Below, piece after piece: positions 1 through 12,924 of a stretch of 64,000 bases of DNA. The number at the start of each line of letters is the position of its first letter. Position 1 is the stretch's first letter. Below the pieces are notes generated by a model. That model was given only the letters and a program-made list of their open reading frames with translations, was not told the origin of the DNA and did not search any database. The stretch comes from Lentinus brumalis (lineage: Eukaryota; Basidiomycota; Agaricomycetes; Polyporales; Polyporaceae), in contig MARA01000028.1 in assembly GCA_001792895.1 (NCBI GenBank), positions 124,001-188,000 on the forward strand, given 5' to 3'. Made by a program: the position numbers and the translations under genes.

Positions 1-3000
1 TACAGGGGGAACCAGAAGCCGAGGATGAAGTAGGTGAATCCCGCGCGCGACGAGGGGAAGCCGACGGTCCAGTACCAGCAGAGGAAGTACAGGGAAGAAC
101 CGAGGATGTTCCACGGAAGCTCGATGAGGATCTGCGACGTAACCAACGCAGTCCAGCTGTACATCCGGCTGTGGCGCTCGCGTACTTCGTAGATTTTGCG
201 CATCTCGATGAACGGCACCTGGAGCTGGTTCGAGAGCGGTACACTGATGATCATGGACATGAAGATGGCCTGAGATACGCGCGTTAGCCTTCGTGCACTC
301 TCTCGTCAACTACTTGGTGGACTTACGAAGAGGTGGTTCTGAGTGCCCTGGATGGTCGTCTTCGCCTTGAAGAACGTGAACCCGATGAGCAGACCCGATG
401 CCGCATTGAGCGCAATCTTCGCGATGAGGTACGTCGGGTCGCGCCAATGAGCCTGAGCGTCGCGCCTGAACAAGAGACCCAGCTGGTACATCCACGACGT
501 CGGGTACTCGCTCTGAAGACGTGCTGCCACGGGCGGCTTGCTCCGACCCTCCGAGTGAATACGCTCGAGGTCCTCCTGGAGACGAGCCGCCTCGGGTGAC
601 TTCTTCCATGCTTGGGCCCAGTCGACATCGGTGGTAGCAGTCGCACCAGCTCCGATGGCTTCGAGAATGTACTCCGCCCTGGTGAATAGCAGCATTTAGT
701 ATTCCAAAGCACAAGCGGTGGAGTAGGGGATAACGTACGGGTTCTCAGCGTCATCGCAGTGCCTCGCACCATTCCGCTCGAAGTAGTCGATCATGATGGT
801 CGAGCGCGGGCCAATATCGCCGAAGTAAACCGTCTGCCCGCCCTTCTTGAGGAGCAGAAGCCTGTCGAACACCTGGAACAGCTCCGCCGAAGGCTGGTGG
901 ATCGTGCAGACGATGGCCTGGCCGCTATCAGCAAGGTCGCGAAGGAAGCTCGTGATCGCCCATGCGCTCTGCGAATCGAGACCGGAGGTAGGCTCGTCAA
1001 GGAAGATGAGCGACGGCTTGGCGACGAGCTCGACGGCGATAGTGGTGCGCTTGCGGTGCTCAACTCCGAGCGAGCCGACGACTGCATCGGCGTACGCCTC
1101 GAGACCACACATCTTCAGGACCTTCTCGACGCTGTGATAAAATGGTCAATCAGTAACTGCGTATCTGCAGACAGAGGAGCAACGTACTAAGCCTTCTTCT
1201 CCTCCAGAGGAACCTCCTTCGGCTGCCGAAGGCTCGCGGAGAACAGAAGCGCCTCACGTACAGTCGCATTGGGCTGGTGAGTATCCATCTGCTGGCAGTA
1301 GCCGCTGCAACACAAGATCGTCAGGAAGACGTCCGATGCCGAAAGTTGGGAAGCACCTACGTGTGAGCCTGGAAATCGTCCGGAAGCGGGTGACCGTTCA
1401 TCAACCGATCGCCGGTGACGACACCAACATTGGTGCGATCGGCGAGCACGTTGAGCAGCGTCGTCTTACCAGCCCCAGACTCGCCCATGAGCGCGGTGAG
1501 CTTCCCGGGCGGTACATAGCCAGAGACGTCTTCGAGGAGCTGGCGAGTCTCGCCCTTGCCGACGGGCACGATATAGTTGAGATGGTGGAACGAGAAGGTG
1601 TCGTGAACCTCGGGCGCAACTTCCTTCATCTCCTTCACGTCAAATCCACGGTCGCCGTTAGTGGTGGGAGCAACCGAGTTCGGGCCTGAGTTCCCCTTCT
1701 CTTCGTCGGCGGCGGTCTCCTGCTCAGCAGCTTTGATGACAGCCGACTTGGAGCCGCGCTTGAAGAGCATGATGCTGCTCTCTCCCGCGAGGCTCTGATT
1801 GATCTCCGTGAGAACGAGCAGGATGCTGATAAAGCCGACACCGAACGCGCAGAGCACGCCGAAATTCTGGAAGGACAAAGTTAGAAGAAGACTCAGACGA
1901 GGGAAAGAATGGGTACACACCCGCCAGAGGTGGCTGTAAGTGTAGTTGTACGACAGGAGGACGTAGTTGTTACCGTTGACGGTGCTGGATCCCGGGACCG
2001 ACCCAACTGTCGTGCAAACCTGGTTCGCCAACGAGATACCCTCGTAGCCCGGCCCTTGAGGCACCAAGGCAGAACACTGCGCATTGATCGTGTGGAACTC
2101 GTTGACCATCAACGACTCAAATCCGTACCGCAGTGGCTGCAAACAAGTTTTGTAAGAGGGTCAATCAACGGCGGCGATGCGGTGAAAACTCACGTTGATC
2201 CAAGTGATCCACTTCAGGGCTCCGATCATGTACGGCATCGGGAGTGTATATCCAGTGTAGAGCACCAAGAGGAGCGTGCTCAGACCGGCGACAGCGGTGG
2301 CAGGAGCGGGACTCTTGAACGCCGCCGCAAGCGCACGGAACCAGGCCTTCATCGTGATGGTGTTGATGAACGAGAACAGGAAGAAGATGCTGCATCGCGT
2401 TCAATTCGAGGCCTCGCAGACGACGAGAACACAAGGGAGACTCACAAGAACTGCGCAGCGGACTGCTGGAGACCGACGAGGAAATAGATGAGGATGCCGA
2501 ACACAACTTGGGTAACGAACGTGATGGGGATGTCGACCAATGTGAGCGCAAGGCCCTCGACGAATGGGTGGTACATCGCCGCACGAGACTGCCGATGGAC
2601 GATAGGACGTTGCGCGAAGAGGGCGGGGATCTCCGCCATGGTCGATAGAGCCGCGAAGAGGAGGGAGAAGAACAGGACACCACCACGAGAGAAAAACGTC
2701 TGCGTGGTGTTTGAGAGTCGCAGGAAGACCGTACCGATGATGATAGCCTGGATGATGAACGACGCGAGCTGGATCACCTGCGCCGCGATACCTCCCAGAA
2801 TAATTTGCACCCGCCGACGCATGAGTGCGCGCGCCTGCATCGGTATGGAGACGATGTAGGGGCTCTTCTTGTTCGTATGCTTCGCATGCTCGGCCTTCAC
2901 ACTCTGCTTGTAATGAGTGACCCGTTCGGGCTTGCCGACGAACTGTTCGTGGTACGCCGCCATGTCCTCCCGGTTCGCGCGATAAATCTCGGATTTGCGA

Positions 3001-4685
3001 TAATATTCGACGAACTCGGTTGCAGTCCGAGGCACGCAATTCTCATATCCTTGCCGGACAATGCGACCATTCGGATCCGTCACTGTATGCCAATAATAAG
3101 TAATGGACTAGGCCGACAGGCAGAGGTGCTTACCGGCGACGAGGAAGTCGGCGGTAGTCTGACGGTTGGCAGGCTCGTAGCCCATATCGATGAAATACTG
3201 GCGCGCCTGACTTGCGGGTCCGAAGTATACCTCCTTACCCTCATAGATAACGCAAACCTTGTCAAAGTGCTGGTACAGCTGCTCGCCCGCCTGGTAAATG
3301 GCGACGACGGTGGACTGCCGGGCAATATCGGTGGCAATGCGAAGCGCCTGTACGAACTCGAGGGCGGTTGAAGCGCTGTGGTTGAATCATCAGTGCTTGG
3401 CTGCTAGATCGCGGGAGAAGAACACGTACTCAAGGCCACGCGTCGAGTTGTCCCACGAGGTCATCAAGCTACGAGTAGCAAGTGCCTCGCTGATCGAAAC
3501 ACGCTTCTTCTCGCCGCCGGAAACACCACGGATGGACGCGTCGCCCACGAGCGTGTCCTTAACGTGCCGGAGACCGAACACGGTCTCAAGCACTTCGACT
3601 ATGCGGTCGACATGGGCATCGCGCGATATGTTAAGGCGCGTGCGAGGTGTCCGGGTGGTAGCGGCGAAGCGGAGCGTCTGGTCGACGGTGAGCGTGGGGA
3701 AGTGAACGTCGTCTTCTGGGCAATATTGCACGTCTCCGCGGTAATGCTTCTCGATCTGCTCGGGGTCGAGAGAGTCGTACCATACCTCGCCTTCGACGCG
3801 ATGGTACTCTTCCCGCTGATTGGCCAGAACCTTCAACAGCGTGCTGCATCCTGAACCGGGGCGCCCAAGGACCACTTAGCAGGCGTCACGCCGTTGATCA
3901 GTATGGAACAGGTGAAATACGACGAGGCGGTCACTCACGAAGCATCTCCCCCGGCCTCACTACGCCGTCGAATCCTGACAGAATGTCTCTCGTCGCCGGG
4001 TGCATTGTTGCCTGGATGTTGCGAACGAGGTTAAGAGGGTTCAACGCCGACCCGAGCGTTTCCTGGAAAGAGGCAGACGCTCCGAGTCCGACCACCCGGA
4101 GGTCCTGGAACACGACTCCGAGTTCGCGCCGCTTGATGTCAGACTCGTCCAACCTGTACACAGGTCAGCATAGCGCTAATCTAGCGTACACAGAGACACG
4201 TACTTCTTGATGAGGTTCCGGAGCGTCTTCTCAAAATCGAAAGGACCATCATTGGAACCCGAGAGGGTCTCGTCTGTGGAACCGGAGTGGACGCTGTGCC
4301 CCTCGCCTTGACCGCTTGGTCCGGCGTGGGCGATGCGAGGCGACTGTGTCTCCGATTGTCGCGAAAGTGTCCTACGCAGCTGCTCGACGCCCTCCGGGTC
4401 GAAGAATCCGATGTCTACATGCGAACTGCGAGAAGCGTTTGACATCTGGCGTGTTAGCGGGTGGCTTTGCGAAGGCATAGCGGGCGAAGAGGGTGCGCTT
4501 CCAGACCGTCCGCGGTCGCGGCGTTCTTCCTGGAGATTGTGGATCGCGGCCTGACCGTATGCGCCGGCGATATGGGAAGCAGTGGGGAGCTCGGGGACGG
4601 TGTCCCGTTGTTCGAGAGACTCGAGCTGAGCGGGGTCGGCAGCCATGGCGTGCGGAAGAACGAGCGAAGAGGACCACGAGGACAT
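1..4685 (-). CDS. PDR/ABCG-type ABC multidrug transporter, C-terminus cut by window edge
   Basis: Full-size plasma-membrane efflux pump of the fungal pleiotropic drug resistance type (NBD1-TMD1-NBD2-TMD2), read leftwards through about a dozen exons. The start at 4685 gives a long Ser-rich cytosolic N-terminus. NBD1 has Walker [10 protein letters not shown] (near 3870), signature VSGGEKKR (near 3520) and the usual degenerate Walker [10 protein letters not shown], with the D made by an exon junction; the H-loop position is Tyr ([10 protein letters not shown]). TMD1 lies at about 2200-2900 and has the long extracellular loop with NxT sites. NBD2 has Walker [10 protein letters not shown] (near 1480), the degenerate [10 protein letters not shown] signature and [12 protein letters not shown] (near 1010). 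TMD2 begins near 400 and runs off the left edge. The split of a degenerate and a canonical NBD is normal for PDR pumps. No frame breaks are seen. The substrate cannot be told from sequence; azole or xenobiotic export is typical of the family. Confidence 0.93.
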
Positions 4686-7628
4686 GGTTTCGCAAACGCA
4701 GGATATATGAGTCTCCACAATCTTCCGCGGCTGACAGACATATCCGGACAGCGGAGGACGATTTGCCGCCGCCTGCCGCTCTGACGCGTTCAGGTTACGA
4801 TCTCGACTAGATCAGCTTTGTTAGTTCCATTACGCAATCTCATACAAACCCCTGGCTGCTGGCACCGCATTCCGATATTCATTGGCCTGCCCCGCATGTG
4901 ATAACGTGGGCCGCTGACAAGATTCTCTGCGAGTGAGACTGCATTTCTCCTGCTCGACGCAGCATATCAGCACAGCGTCTCCACCAGCTATATTCACCGG
5001 AGTGCAAGGAACCCCGGGCCTGAACCAATGTATGCAGCCTGTAAGTACGGTGTCAAGACCGTGAGGTTCAGTAAGAAGTCGACAATCGCAGCACGGCCAC
5101 ACAGATGGTATTACCTGGTATTACCCAATCAGGGCACCCGAGAACATCGGATCGCCAAGGTATCGGACCCACCGGCCTCCGGTAGTTGTCACTCCTCTGC
5201 GTAAGTCGTATTAGTGATGCTCCCCGACCCCGGGCGTGGAGTTTAATGAACAAAGTACTTGGTGGAAGATTCGCGACCGTGCAGTCCGAGCTACGGATGG
5301 CTTGCGCTGCGGATGGCGTGGGCAACACGCAGGTTGACGATGAAAGCCCAGACTTTCCGCGTTGTGTCCTGCGTATCCCGGGCCCCGGATGAGTAAGTGC
5401 ATCCCGTTTGTTCGAATTGTCACCGGAGAAATCTCCGATACGCGGACAACGGCAGCTGTCAGTGGTCGCGGCCTGCACTCCGCGGTCTCACGCTAAACAA
5501 ACAATGTACATAGCGGTTAAGTCGGTATCTTTCTGCCAGTACTTGCCTGGCCAAGGGCATGAACAATAATGTGTCAAGTTCCACATCGCGTTTGACTGAT
5601 TGAACTCTGGCTTAGCTTCTGAATCAATCGCGACAACAGCAGAACAAGAACGCCCGGCCGCCGCAGCCCGTGAGCTTACAGTTACAAGGAGCAGTAATGC
5701 ATCCGGTTATCGTAAACGCAATGTCCTCGTTCATACCGCACACTACGGACTCGGGCCCATTAATTACATACTGACGAAGAGACCACAGCCGCCCCGCCCC
5801 CCTCGCCAACGGATAAGGGGGCGCTCAATGGCGCTCAATCTCATACAAGGCGCTGACGACGATCCATTCAATTCTCTGCAGACAAAGAAAGACATAGCCA
5901 TCCTTCCCAAGGAACAGATATTTTTGTCGGAGCTGGGGCCAACTGGACGCTCTTATGCGAAGATCATGCCTTGGTCCATGGTCTGACCTGCATAACGAAG
6001 GTCTCAAGGGCTATCTATTCTACGGAACGGCCGCGAGTTGTCCGGGAGGCTTCTCTACAATGGGACGCCGCGTTTCCGAGCATCATTGATCACGGGCCTC
6101 TCAGGGACATAACCCCGGATGACCATATTTCTCGTTTGCCAACGACATGGAACGGGCCCACCCTGCCCCACCCTCCCGCGTCGTCGCCGTGATGATCATC
6201 GTGGATACACGGTCACCCACGGGTACACAGTAAGTTGTACTAATACTGTACCGCACTCACGCTGAATGGTGTACTGAAATTCAGCCGTGATCAAACCGAC
6301 TTCCCGTCAGGCGGTAGGTCTGGCATCCCGGGACTGCCAGAGCACGCCCGCGCAGCAATCTTACTGTCAGTGACTGTGCTCGCAGTGCAGGCATCACGGT
6401 GTTCACTTTCCACTGTTCGCAGCATGCATGCCCATCGCGTTACAGGAACGATGATGACCTGGCGTCCCGGCACCTCGGTCGACTCGGACGCTCTTGCTGA
6501 ACCGCCCGGTAGCACAGGATCGTCGTCCAGCGGCGCGAAGCCGATCATTGTGCTGCTGCACTGTAGTATGTCACTATGTAACGCTCTGGCTGGCGTCAAG
6601 TACGAATACATACAATGGACACGTATTCGCGCCGTTGCCGCTCCCTGTGTTGGTCATTCCCTTCCCGATCGTACACGTCGCAGCACTTCATCATGCCCAG
6701 TGGACCATCTATGACGAGCGTTGTCGCCTCTCTGCCTGGGACTGATGAACATACGCACGTACCCTGACTTCGCATCCAAGTACCACTTCAAGTTGATGAG
6801 GCGATGCCTACTAGACCTGACGTTCGAGCATCGCCGGGGACGTGGGTGTGTTGATATGCAGCGGCGGAGGCCCGTAGCTTGTCACGCTGAGTGGAGAGCA
6901 AAGCCGCGAGACATGAGAGTTTCATGATTTGCGCTTAAATTTAGCTTCGTGAGTCTGTGAGTCCACCACACACACTTTCAGTAGAATTTGCGGACTCACC
7001 TTGAAGTGGCTTAGTCGCGTAAGCACGTCGTGAGATGTTCGTCACGGAAGTTCGCGGCTTCATCGTACAGGCACTGAATCATAAGGTAGCTCAGCCCATA
7101 TAACAAGCAGATGATCTTGAGACACTCGAGGTCCAGGACGAGTGTCCTCGACTGCCAGTAAGTACTTACGACCACCCCATTCAGAAGACGCATTCAATCT
7201 CCTCCGGTGACAACGGTCTCATCCGTAACAATCCCGGCCCTCGAAAGCTGTATTTGCCGAGAATCGTTGTCCGTCAAGCAAAGAGGCAAGCAAGTCGTCG
7301 ATGAAGGTGTGGCTAACGCTCGTGGCGGCGATTTGGAGCCACGTCCAGTCACGCGGGAGCTGTGCAGCCTTCCTCACCGCCACCGCCCTGCCGCGAACGG
7401 GAACAGCGGATACTACGACTAGTACTTACTGCACTCAGGTCCTGATCGAGCCCCGCCCAAACGTACCTGAGAAGTCGTCAGTACGTGTCAAGGAGAGCGC
7501 CTCTCCACTCCTCACCGGAGCAGCGGGTTCTATAGTGACACACCATCTCCACCGCGCCTACTGAGTTGCACTTACCCTCCGCCATATCCTGAATTGTAGC
7601 GCATCCTTAACCCTCTACGACCGTCAAG
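4686..7628. other. 2.9 kb gap without recognisable gene
   Basis: Both strands carry only short open frames (longest 128 codons, 5600-5986) with no known motif, no consistent splice chain and no GC-rich third-position bias. No terminal repeats, transposase motifs or tRNA boxes were recognised. The part next to 4686 presumably holds the ABC transporter promoter. It may contain decayed transposon sequence too degraded to see by eye. Confidence 0.5.
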
Positions 7629-8041
7629 ATGAACGATTCAGGCTGCGACGAGTGCTGCGCAGGTCTTTGCGGTGGATGTTGTGAGTCACTTCAATGTTCC
7701 AGCTGCGATCACTCGTGCTCACCATCTGCATCCCTCCGCAGGTCTCATATGTACCGAGTCCCTGAACACGTACTGCTTCTCGAGTACGTTCAAGACTCCC
7801 ACGGACGAGTTACATGCATGCTCATAGCACTCCTTCAGAATCGTACGGCTCCGGGAGCTCCACCAGCAGACAGGCAGGGTGCTGTGGCTCCTGTTGCAGC
7901 AAGTCCTTTGACGAGGACGACGAGTTCGCTGCCCGCCAGGCTGCCGCCGCGCCAGCGGTCAGCCAGCAGCCTGCAGGGAGGAACAGCATGTCTGACAAGC
8001 CGCCTCCGAGCTCTACTGAGGCCAACGACGTTGCTACTTAG
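7629..8041 (+). CDS. small cysteine-rich protein (paralogue of the gene at 12925)
   Basis: A 98-residue protein from three exons, 7629-7680, 7742-7783 and 7839-8041, both introns in phase 1 with GTGAGT and GTACGT donors; the exon sum is an exact multiple of three. The N-terminal third is packed with cysteines (CDECC, CGGCC, then GCCGSCC encoded by exon 3), followed by an acidic DEDDEF stretch and a low-complexity A/P/S tail. There is no signal peptide or obvious membrane segment. Clustered cysteines near the N-terminus could be lipid-modified or bind metal; this is inference. The gene at 12925 has the same three-exon plan, the same phases and the same order (Cys cluster, short exon ending in C-F, Gly/Ser-CC-Cys, acidic run), so the two are paralogues. 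I do not recognise a named family. Confidence 0.75.
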
Positions 8042-8484
8042 CATACCCACACTCTTTTGTGTTTTGTGAGTTAGTACTTCTTTCTGTGTCAGAGAGAAAG
8101 CCTCCAGTTGCTGACGGTGCCTTCACAGTATACTGGCTTCGGCACCCCTTCTCGATGGCCTCATGGATTTGCGCTTCTGGATGATGACTGCATGAATGTA
8201 CTTATTCTCCCTTAATACCCTGGCACGCTCTTTTGAAGCTGGCTGGCGAGCCATCTCTGCGAGTCGAGTACACCATTGTCCGAACCCGAGTATCTCTTAG
8301 TTCCGTGGCATGCACTCTCTCATGTCGATAGAGGCTCGAAAACCAGCCTGCGCCGATTGGCCCACCCTCGCGCTCGTCACGTATGTAGCCGCCGCCACGG
8401 CGCCCCCGCGCCTGCATCTCTTCAAGCCAAACTTAAGCACCACGACCACCAGTAGCTCCTTTCGTCTCTACACTACTTCACCTC
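8042..8484. other. intergenic, 3' end of the Cys-rich gene and promoter of the next gene
   Basis: No coding signal is seen. A 77-codon frame at 8310-8543 overlaps the start of the next gene in another frame and has no support. Confidence 0.5.
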
Positions 8485-9457
8485 ATGGCACTCCGGATAC
8501 TCTCCAAGACGCGCCCCAGACTCCCCAACGGCCTCGCACCTAGCCCCAGCATCCGCTGTCAGAATCCCGCCGCCAGCCAGACAGTAGTGCTAGCGTGCCC
8601 ACCATTGCCATGTCCCGCCCGCGCCCTGCATCTGCACCCCGCGCGCACCCCGCATGTGCACCAGCAGCGGAGAAGACACTCGACGCAGCCCCCGCGGAAC
8701 GAAGTCCAGGCCCAAGGCGGCGGCGCGGTGCAGTCCTTCCCGGACCCCGACCGCCCTGACCTCTTCTACCACCTCTTCACCCCACCCACCTCGCTCTCCT
8801 CGACCACGCCCGTCTTCGCGCTCTCGTTCCTGCCGACCCCGCCCCCTCGATTCTGTCGTCGACCGTCCTCGGATGGCTGCCCGCGAGCGGGGAGGGAGAC
8901 AGCGCGGGGCTGAATGACTTTGTCGAGAACGGTGCGTAGTTTCGCTGGGATAGCGAGGAGGACACAGGACCGAGACGTGACGTGACTTTTGCACGGACAG
9001 AAAGCTTCCGCGATATCTTGCACGAGGCCGTCCAGTCCGCGCTGCGCGACGGCGCGGACGAGGTGCAGAAGAACGGCGCGATCCAGACGCGCGAGGGCTG
9101 GATGCACATCCATGGTGCGTCGAACGCTCCGTCTACGATCTGCGGGACCGAGCACTCACGCTTGCACCCCACAGACAGCCGGAATCTCCCCGCGCTCGGT
9201 CGCATAGGCGACCCCGACGACATCATCGCGTCCGTGCGCGTAGAGAACGGAGAGGTGAGCCGCGGCACTTATCACATATGCTCCTTCCTTCCGCCGTCCT
9301 GACGCTGGGTGTATGCGCACAGATCATGGCGGAGACCTACCAGCCGATGCCGTCGTATCGTCTAGCCACGTCGGACGGCGTGCTGCAGCTCACGGAGGGG
9401 CTCGCGGCGAGACTCACGGAGATTCTGGAAGCGCGTGTCAGAGAGGAGCAACGCTGA
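8485..9457 (+). CDS. conserved fungal protein of unknown function, possible mitochondrial presequence; one apparent frame break
   Basis: Exons 8485-8931, 9001-9114, 9175-9254 and 9323-9457. The N-terminus is basic and rich in R, L, S and A, like a mitochondrial targeting sequence. A conserved-looking core follows: GGGAVQSFPDPDRPDLFYHL, then DILHEAVQSALRDGADEV, GWMHIHDSRNLPALGRIGDP, DDIIASVRVENGE and a C-terminal TYQPMPSYRL segment. Exon 1 starts in one frame and must end in another near 8830-8845, around CTGCCGACCCCGCCCC. Adding one C gives FLPDPAPSIL and makes the whole coding length an exact multiple of three (258 residues). I therefore read this as one intact gene with a one-base deficit, probably an assembly error. 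No catalytic motif is visible and I assign no function. The start at 8485 is the first ATG giving the basic leader. Confidence 0.72.
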
Positions 9458-9964
9458 GCACGCAGTGGCGCGGACTGGAGTGCGCCGCGAGCAGCAAGGT
9501 GTGTATGTTCTGCTGCGACCCTTCAGATCGACAGTGCTGAGCAGGTAAGTCTGTCCCTTCGTCGACCTACCTTTCGCCCGAAGATCACACCCGCGCAAGG
9601 TCACTACCGGACGCCTCCTGCAAGATGCTTGCCTCCCATCCACAAAGCAGTAGCACGAAACGTCTTGCGCAATCTTACCACGACGCGTCCGACCCACACG
9701 TACATATTTACGATACCCGATGCGCATCGCAGAGCCCGCACGGAGACGCAAAGGTAGACAAAGTAGACACAAACAATGAGGTTCACCGCATATAGTCGAT
9801 CCCAATGCCCGGATGGGTGTCGTCCATTTCACCATGTCGACGTCGGGTCGCATCCAGGTTCGTCCCTCAAGAAGAGATGCGTATTTACGATTCGACAGAA
9901 CACAGCGGGCGCATATGATACATGGACATGACGGAAAACAAATGATACATCGGTCTGTAGTGCT
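9458..9964. other. convergent intergenic region
   Basis: Lies between the 3' ends of the unknown-function gene and rbx1. No gene is seen; it holds both 3' UTRs. Confidence 0.5.
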
Positions 9965-10629
<665 letters not shown>

Positions 10630-10891
10630 GGCGGGTCGTGCGTGAGATATGTGAGAGCGAAAGGTGCGTAAGGGTGAAGTGAGGACGGGTCGTCGCAGGT
10701 GCCGCGATGGAGGGAGGAGGCAGCCTGCGATCTCGCGTTGCCGCTGAGCGCGCCCGAGTACACCACTGAAGTCACGTCGACGTGACGCTATTCGTCCTGC
10801 GACTGTCAGTGTGACGGTCCTCACCGGGCAGGTCCTGGTCTTTCTTTCTTCTGCACGTCCAGCTCGCTCGAGATTGTTGTTCAGACGAAAG
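10630..10891. promoter_or_regulatory. divergent promoter between rbx1 and tubulin cofactor C
   Basis: Only 262 bases separate the two start codons, which point away from each other, so the 5' UTRs and both promoters must sit here. No TATA box is apparent; the segment is GC-rich. Shared regulation is inference. Confidence 0.6.
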
Positions 10892-12112
10892 ATGTCGGAA
10901 ACAAAGCAGGAGCTCACGCAACAGTACTACGCCCGGAACCAGGCTGCGATATCTGGTCGGCGTCTCTCGTCTTTAGTCGACGCCTGCTGTGGCTGATCTC
11001 GGGCAGAGCTCTCAAGTCAACTGGAGTCTCTGAGATCGGGGCCCGCTACTCTCGAGGCTATCGAGAAAGTCGCATTTGAGATCGCGAAACTGAGGAAGGA
11101 GTTCTCAGACGCGATCACCTTCCTCCCAAGCTATGATCAACGACAAGTCGACAAGGTGAGTCTAGCCAGGATACAATTCGGAGACCGCGGTGCTAACGCA
11201 CATCCTTGGTAGCAACTGAAGGACCTCGAGGGCCAGCTTGAGTCGCTCCGGACTGCAGCAGCGCCGAAGACAAAGTTCGCGTTCAAGCGGAAAGCTGCCA
11301 AGGCCGCTCCTACTACTAGTCCTCCTGCCACTGAGCCGACGCAGACGATCCCGCCGGCCGTGCCACCGCCTGCAGACGTGCAATCCACAGCGCCCACCTC
11401 GGGGCTCTCCATCTCTGGCCACTCCAACAGCTACCTGACGCTATCCTCCCTGTCCATCCCGTGGTCATCCGCATCTGATCTGACCATCTCCGACCTCGAC
11501 AACTGCATCGTGAACTTCCTCCCCAGTCCGGACGCAGACGTCACCTTCACCGCCCTCCATGCCAGGAATCTGTCGAACACGGTGCTCGTGTTGCCGATCA
11601 TCACTGGGAGCGCCCTCCTTCACGACATGAAGAACTGCGTTATCGCACTCGGGAGCCGGCAGGTACGTCGGTCCTCATCGTGCGCGATAGAGCTTAGAGG
11701 CGGATACTGACCACCCATGATGCAGTTCCGGATGCACACTTCGTCGGACGTGGATGTGTATATCTCCATCGCCTCGAACCCGATCATCGAGCACTGCTCT
11801 GCGATCCGCTTCGCCGACTATCCGGCGTCCCTGAGGCGTTCACCTGCGGGCAATACCGATGAGACGGTACGTGCAACTCGAGCAGGATGTGTTCTCGTAG
11901 CAGACCGTCTGATCGTTGTGCCCATGCAGTCCTCCAAGAGCAACAGCAACTACCTGGCGGTGCAGGACTTCTCCCACATTCGCGCTACACCCTCGCCGAA
12001 CTGGTCTGCTCTGCCGGCGGAGGCCGCGATTCGCGACGACCAGTGGCCATTGAACTCTGCTGTCGACGATGTCCTGAGCACGTTAGCTGAACTACTTCCC
12101 GTGCGTGGATAG
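10892..12112 (+). CDS. tubulin-binding cofactor C (TBCC domain)
   Basis: Five exons, 10892-10955, 11007-11155, 11213-11662, 11726-11866 and 11930-12112, summing to 328 residues with no frame error. The first intron (51 bases) has a non-standard GTCGGC donor but is forced by an in-frame TGA. The N-terminal 100 residues are helical and charged (SSQLESLRSGPATLEAIEK, RKEFSDAITFL), like the spectrin-like N-domain of TBCC. A Pro/Thr-rich linker follows, then the beta-helical C-CAP/TBCC domain: ISDLDNCIVNFL, LHARNLSNTVLVLPIITGS, LHDMKNCVIALGSRQ, FRMHTSSDVDVYISIASNP, IIEHCSAIRFADY and WSALPAEAAIRDDQWPL. The SRQFRMH segment carries the arginine that stimulates beta-tubulin GTP hydrolysis in the cofactor C-D-E complex. 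Role: the last step of tubulin heterodimer folding in the cytosol. Confidence 0.93.
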
Positions 12113-12924
12113 CACTGCTTCGCGCCAACTTCGCGCGGTCACCTCCTTGATTGCTTCACTTTTTGTCGGATGATCACTGTTCATGGATACACGGGTACGG
12201 TCACGGCACGGTGGATGGGTGAGTACAAGTAGGTAGGCATAATAGCGGCTCCGACAACCGTGCGTCGCCTCTCTCTCTCCACCACATTCGTTCAGCCGCG
12301 AAATATGAGCTGCATAATCATGCGAACGCGCACCACTTCAGCCTGCTTCCGCCTTCCGTCCCTTTGCGCAGTGGTCGCCATGCAACCCGGGTACCGCAAA
12401 CGATTTGTGCACTGCCTCGAGAAGCGCATCTCTCTCACGTATTATTATCATCCCGACCCTTCGGCCTTCCTCCCACTCGGCTTGTCCACTGAAGCTACCG
12501 AAGGAGCACCTCGTAGACCCAGCTAAGGTTGTTGTTGCATGGATACTGCCTCGAGCGAGATCATCAGCTTGAACAATACGCTGTGCCGGCGGCGAACGGC
12601 GAAAGTGCGCTTACCAGCAACTTACCAGGCCTTCGAAAAGGCTTTGCTGGATGCATAAGCAGGCGAGTAACATAGATCTCGGCGCGGGGTGCGCTGCCCG
12701 CAAGGCTCTGAGGCACACGACTGTGTTCCGAATCTTTACATACGTACCTCTCTATCTTTGTCCACTTGCTTGTGCTGGTTCTCTGCTGCTGTCGCTGTCT
12801 GCTCTCTTACCTTCCCTCGCATCGACTGCGAGGTTTCCAGTCAATCGCTGCACACTACTCTCCCTAGCCAGACAGCGGCCCCAGTGGCCCTACAAGTCTT
12901 CATCTCCATTCACAATCCACCACC
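12113..12924. other. intergenic, promoter side of the second Cys-rich gene
   Basis: About 800 bases with no supported gene. Pyrimidine-rich stretches just before 12925 (CTCTCT, TTCCCTC) look like a fungal core promoter and 5' leader. No TATA box at a convincing distance. Confidence 0.5.

Noticed and set aside
3430..3480. Loss of the NBD1 Walker B in the ABC transporter
   Set aside because: WDNSTRGLD is the normal degenerate form in PDR pumps.
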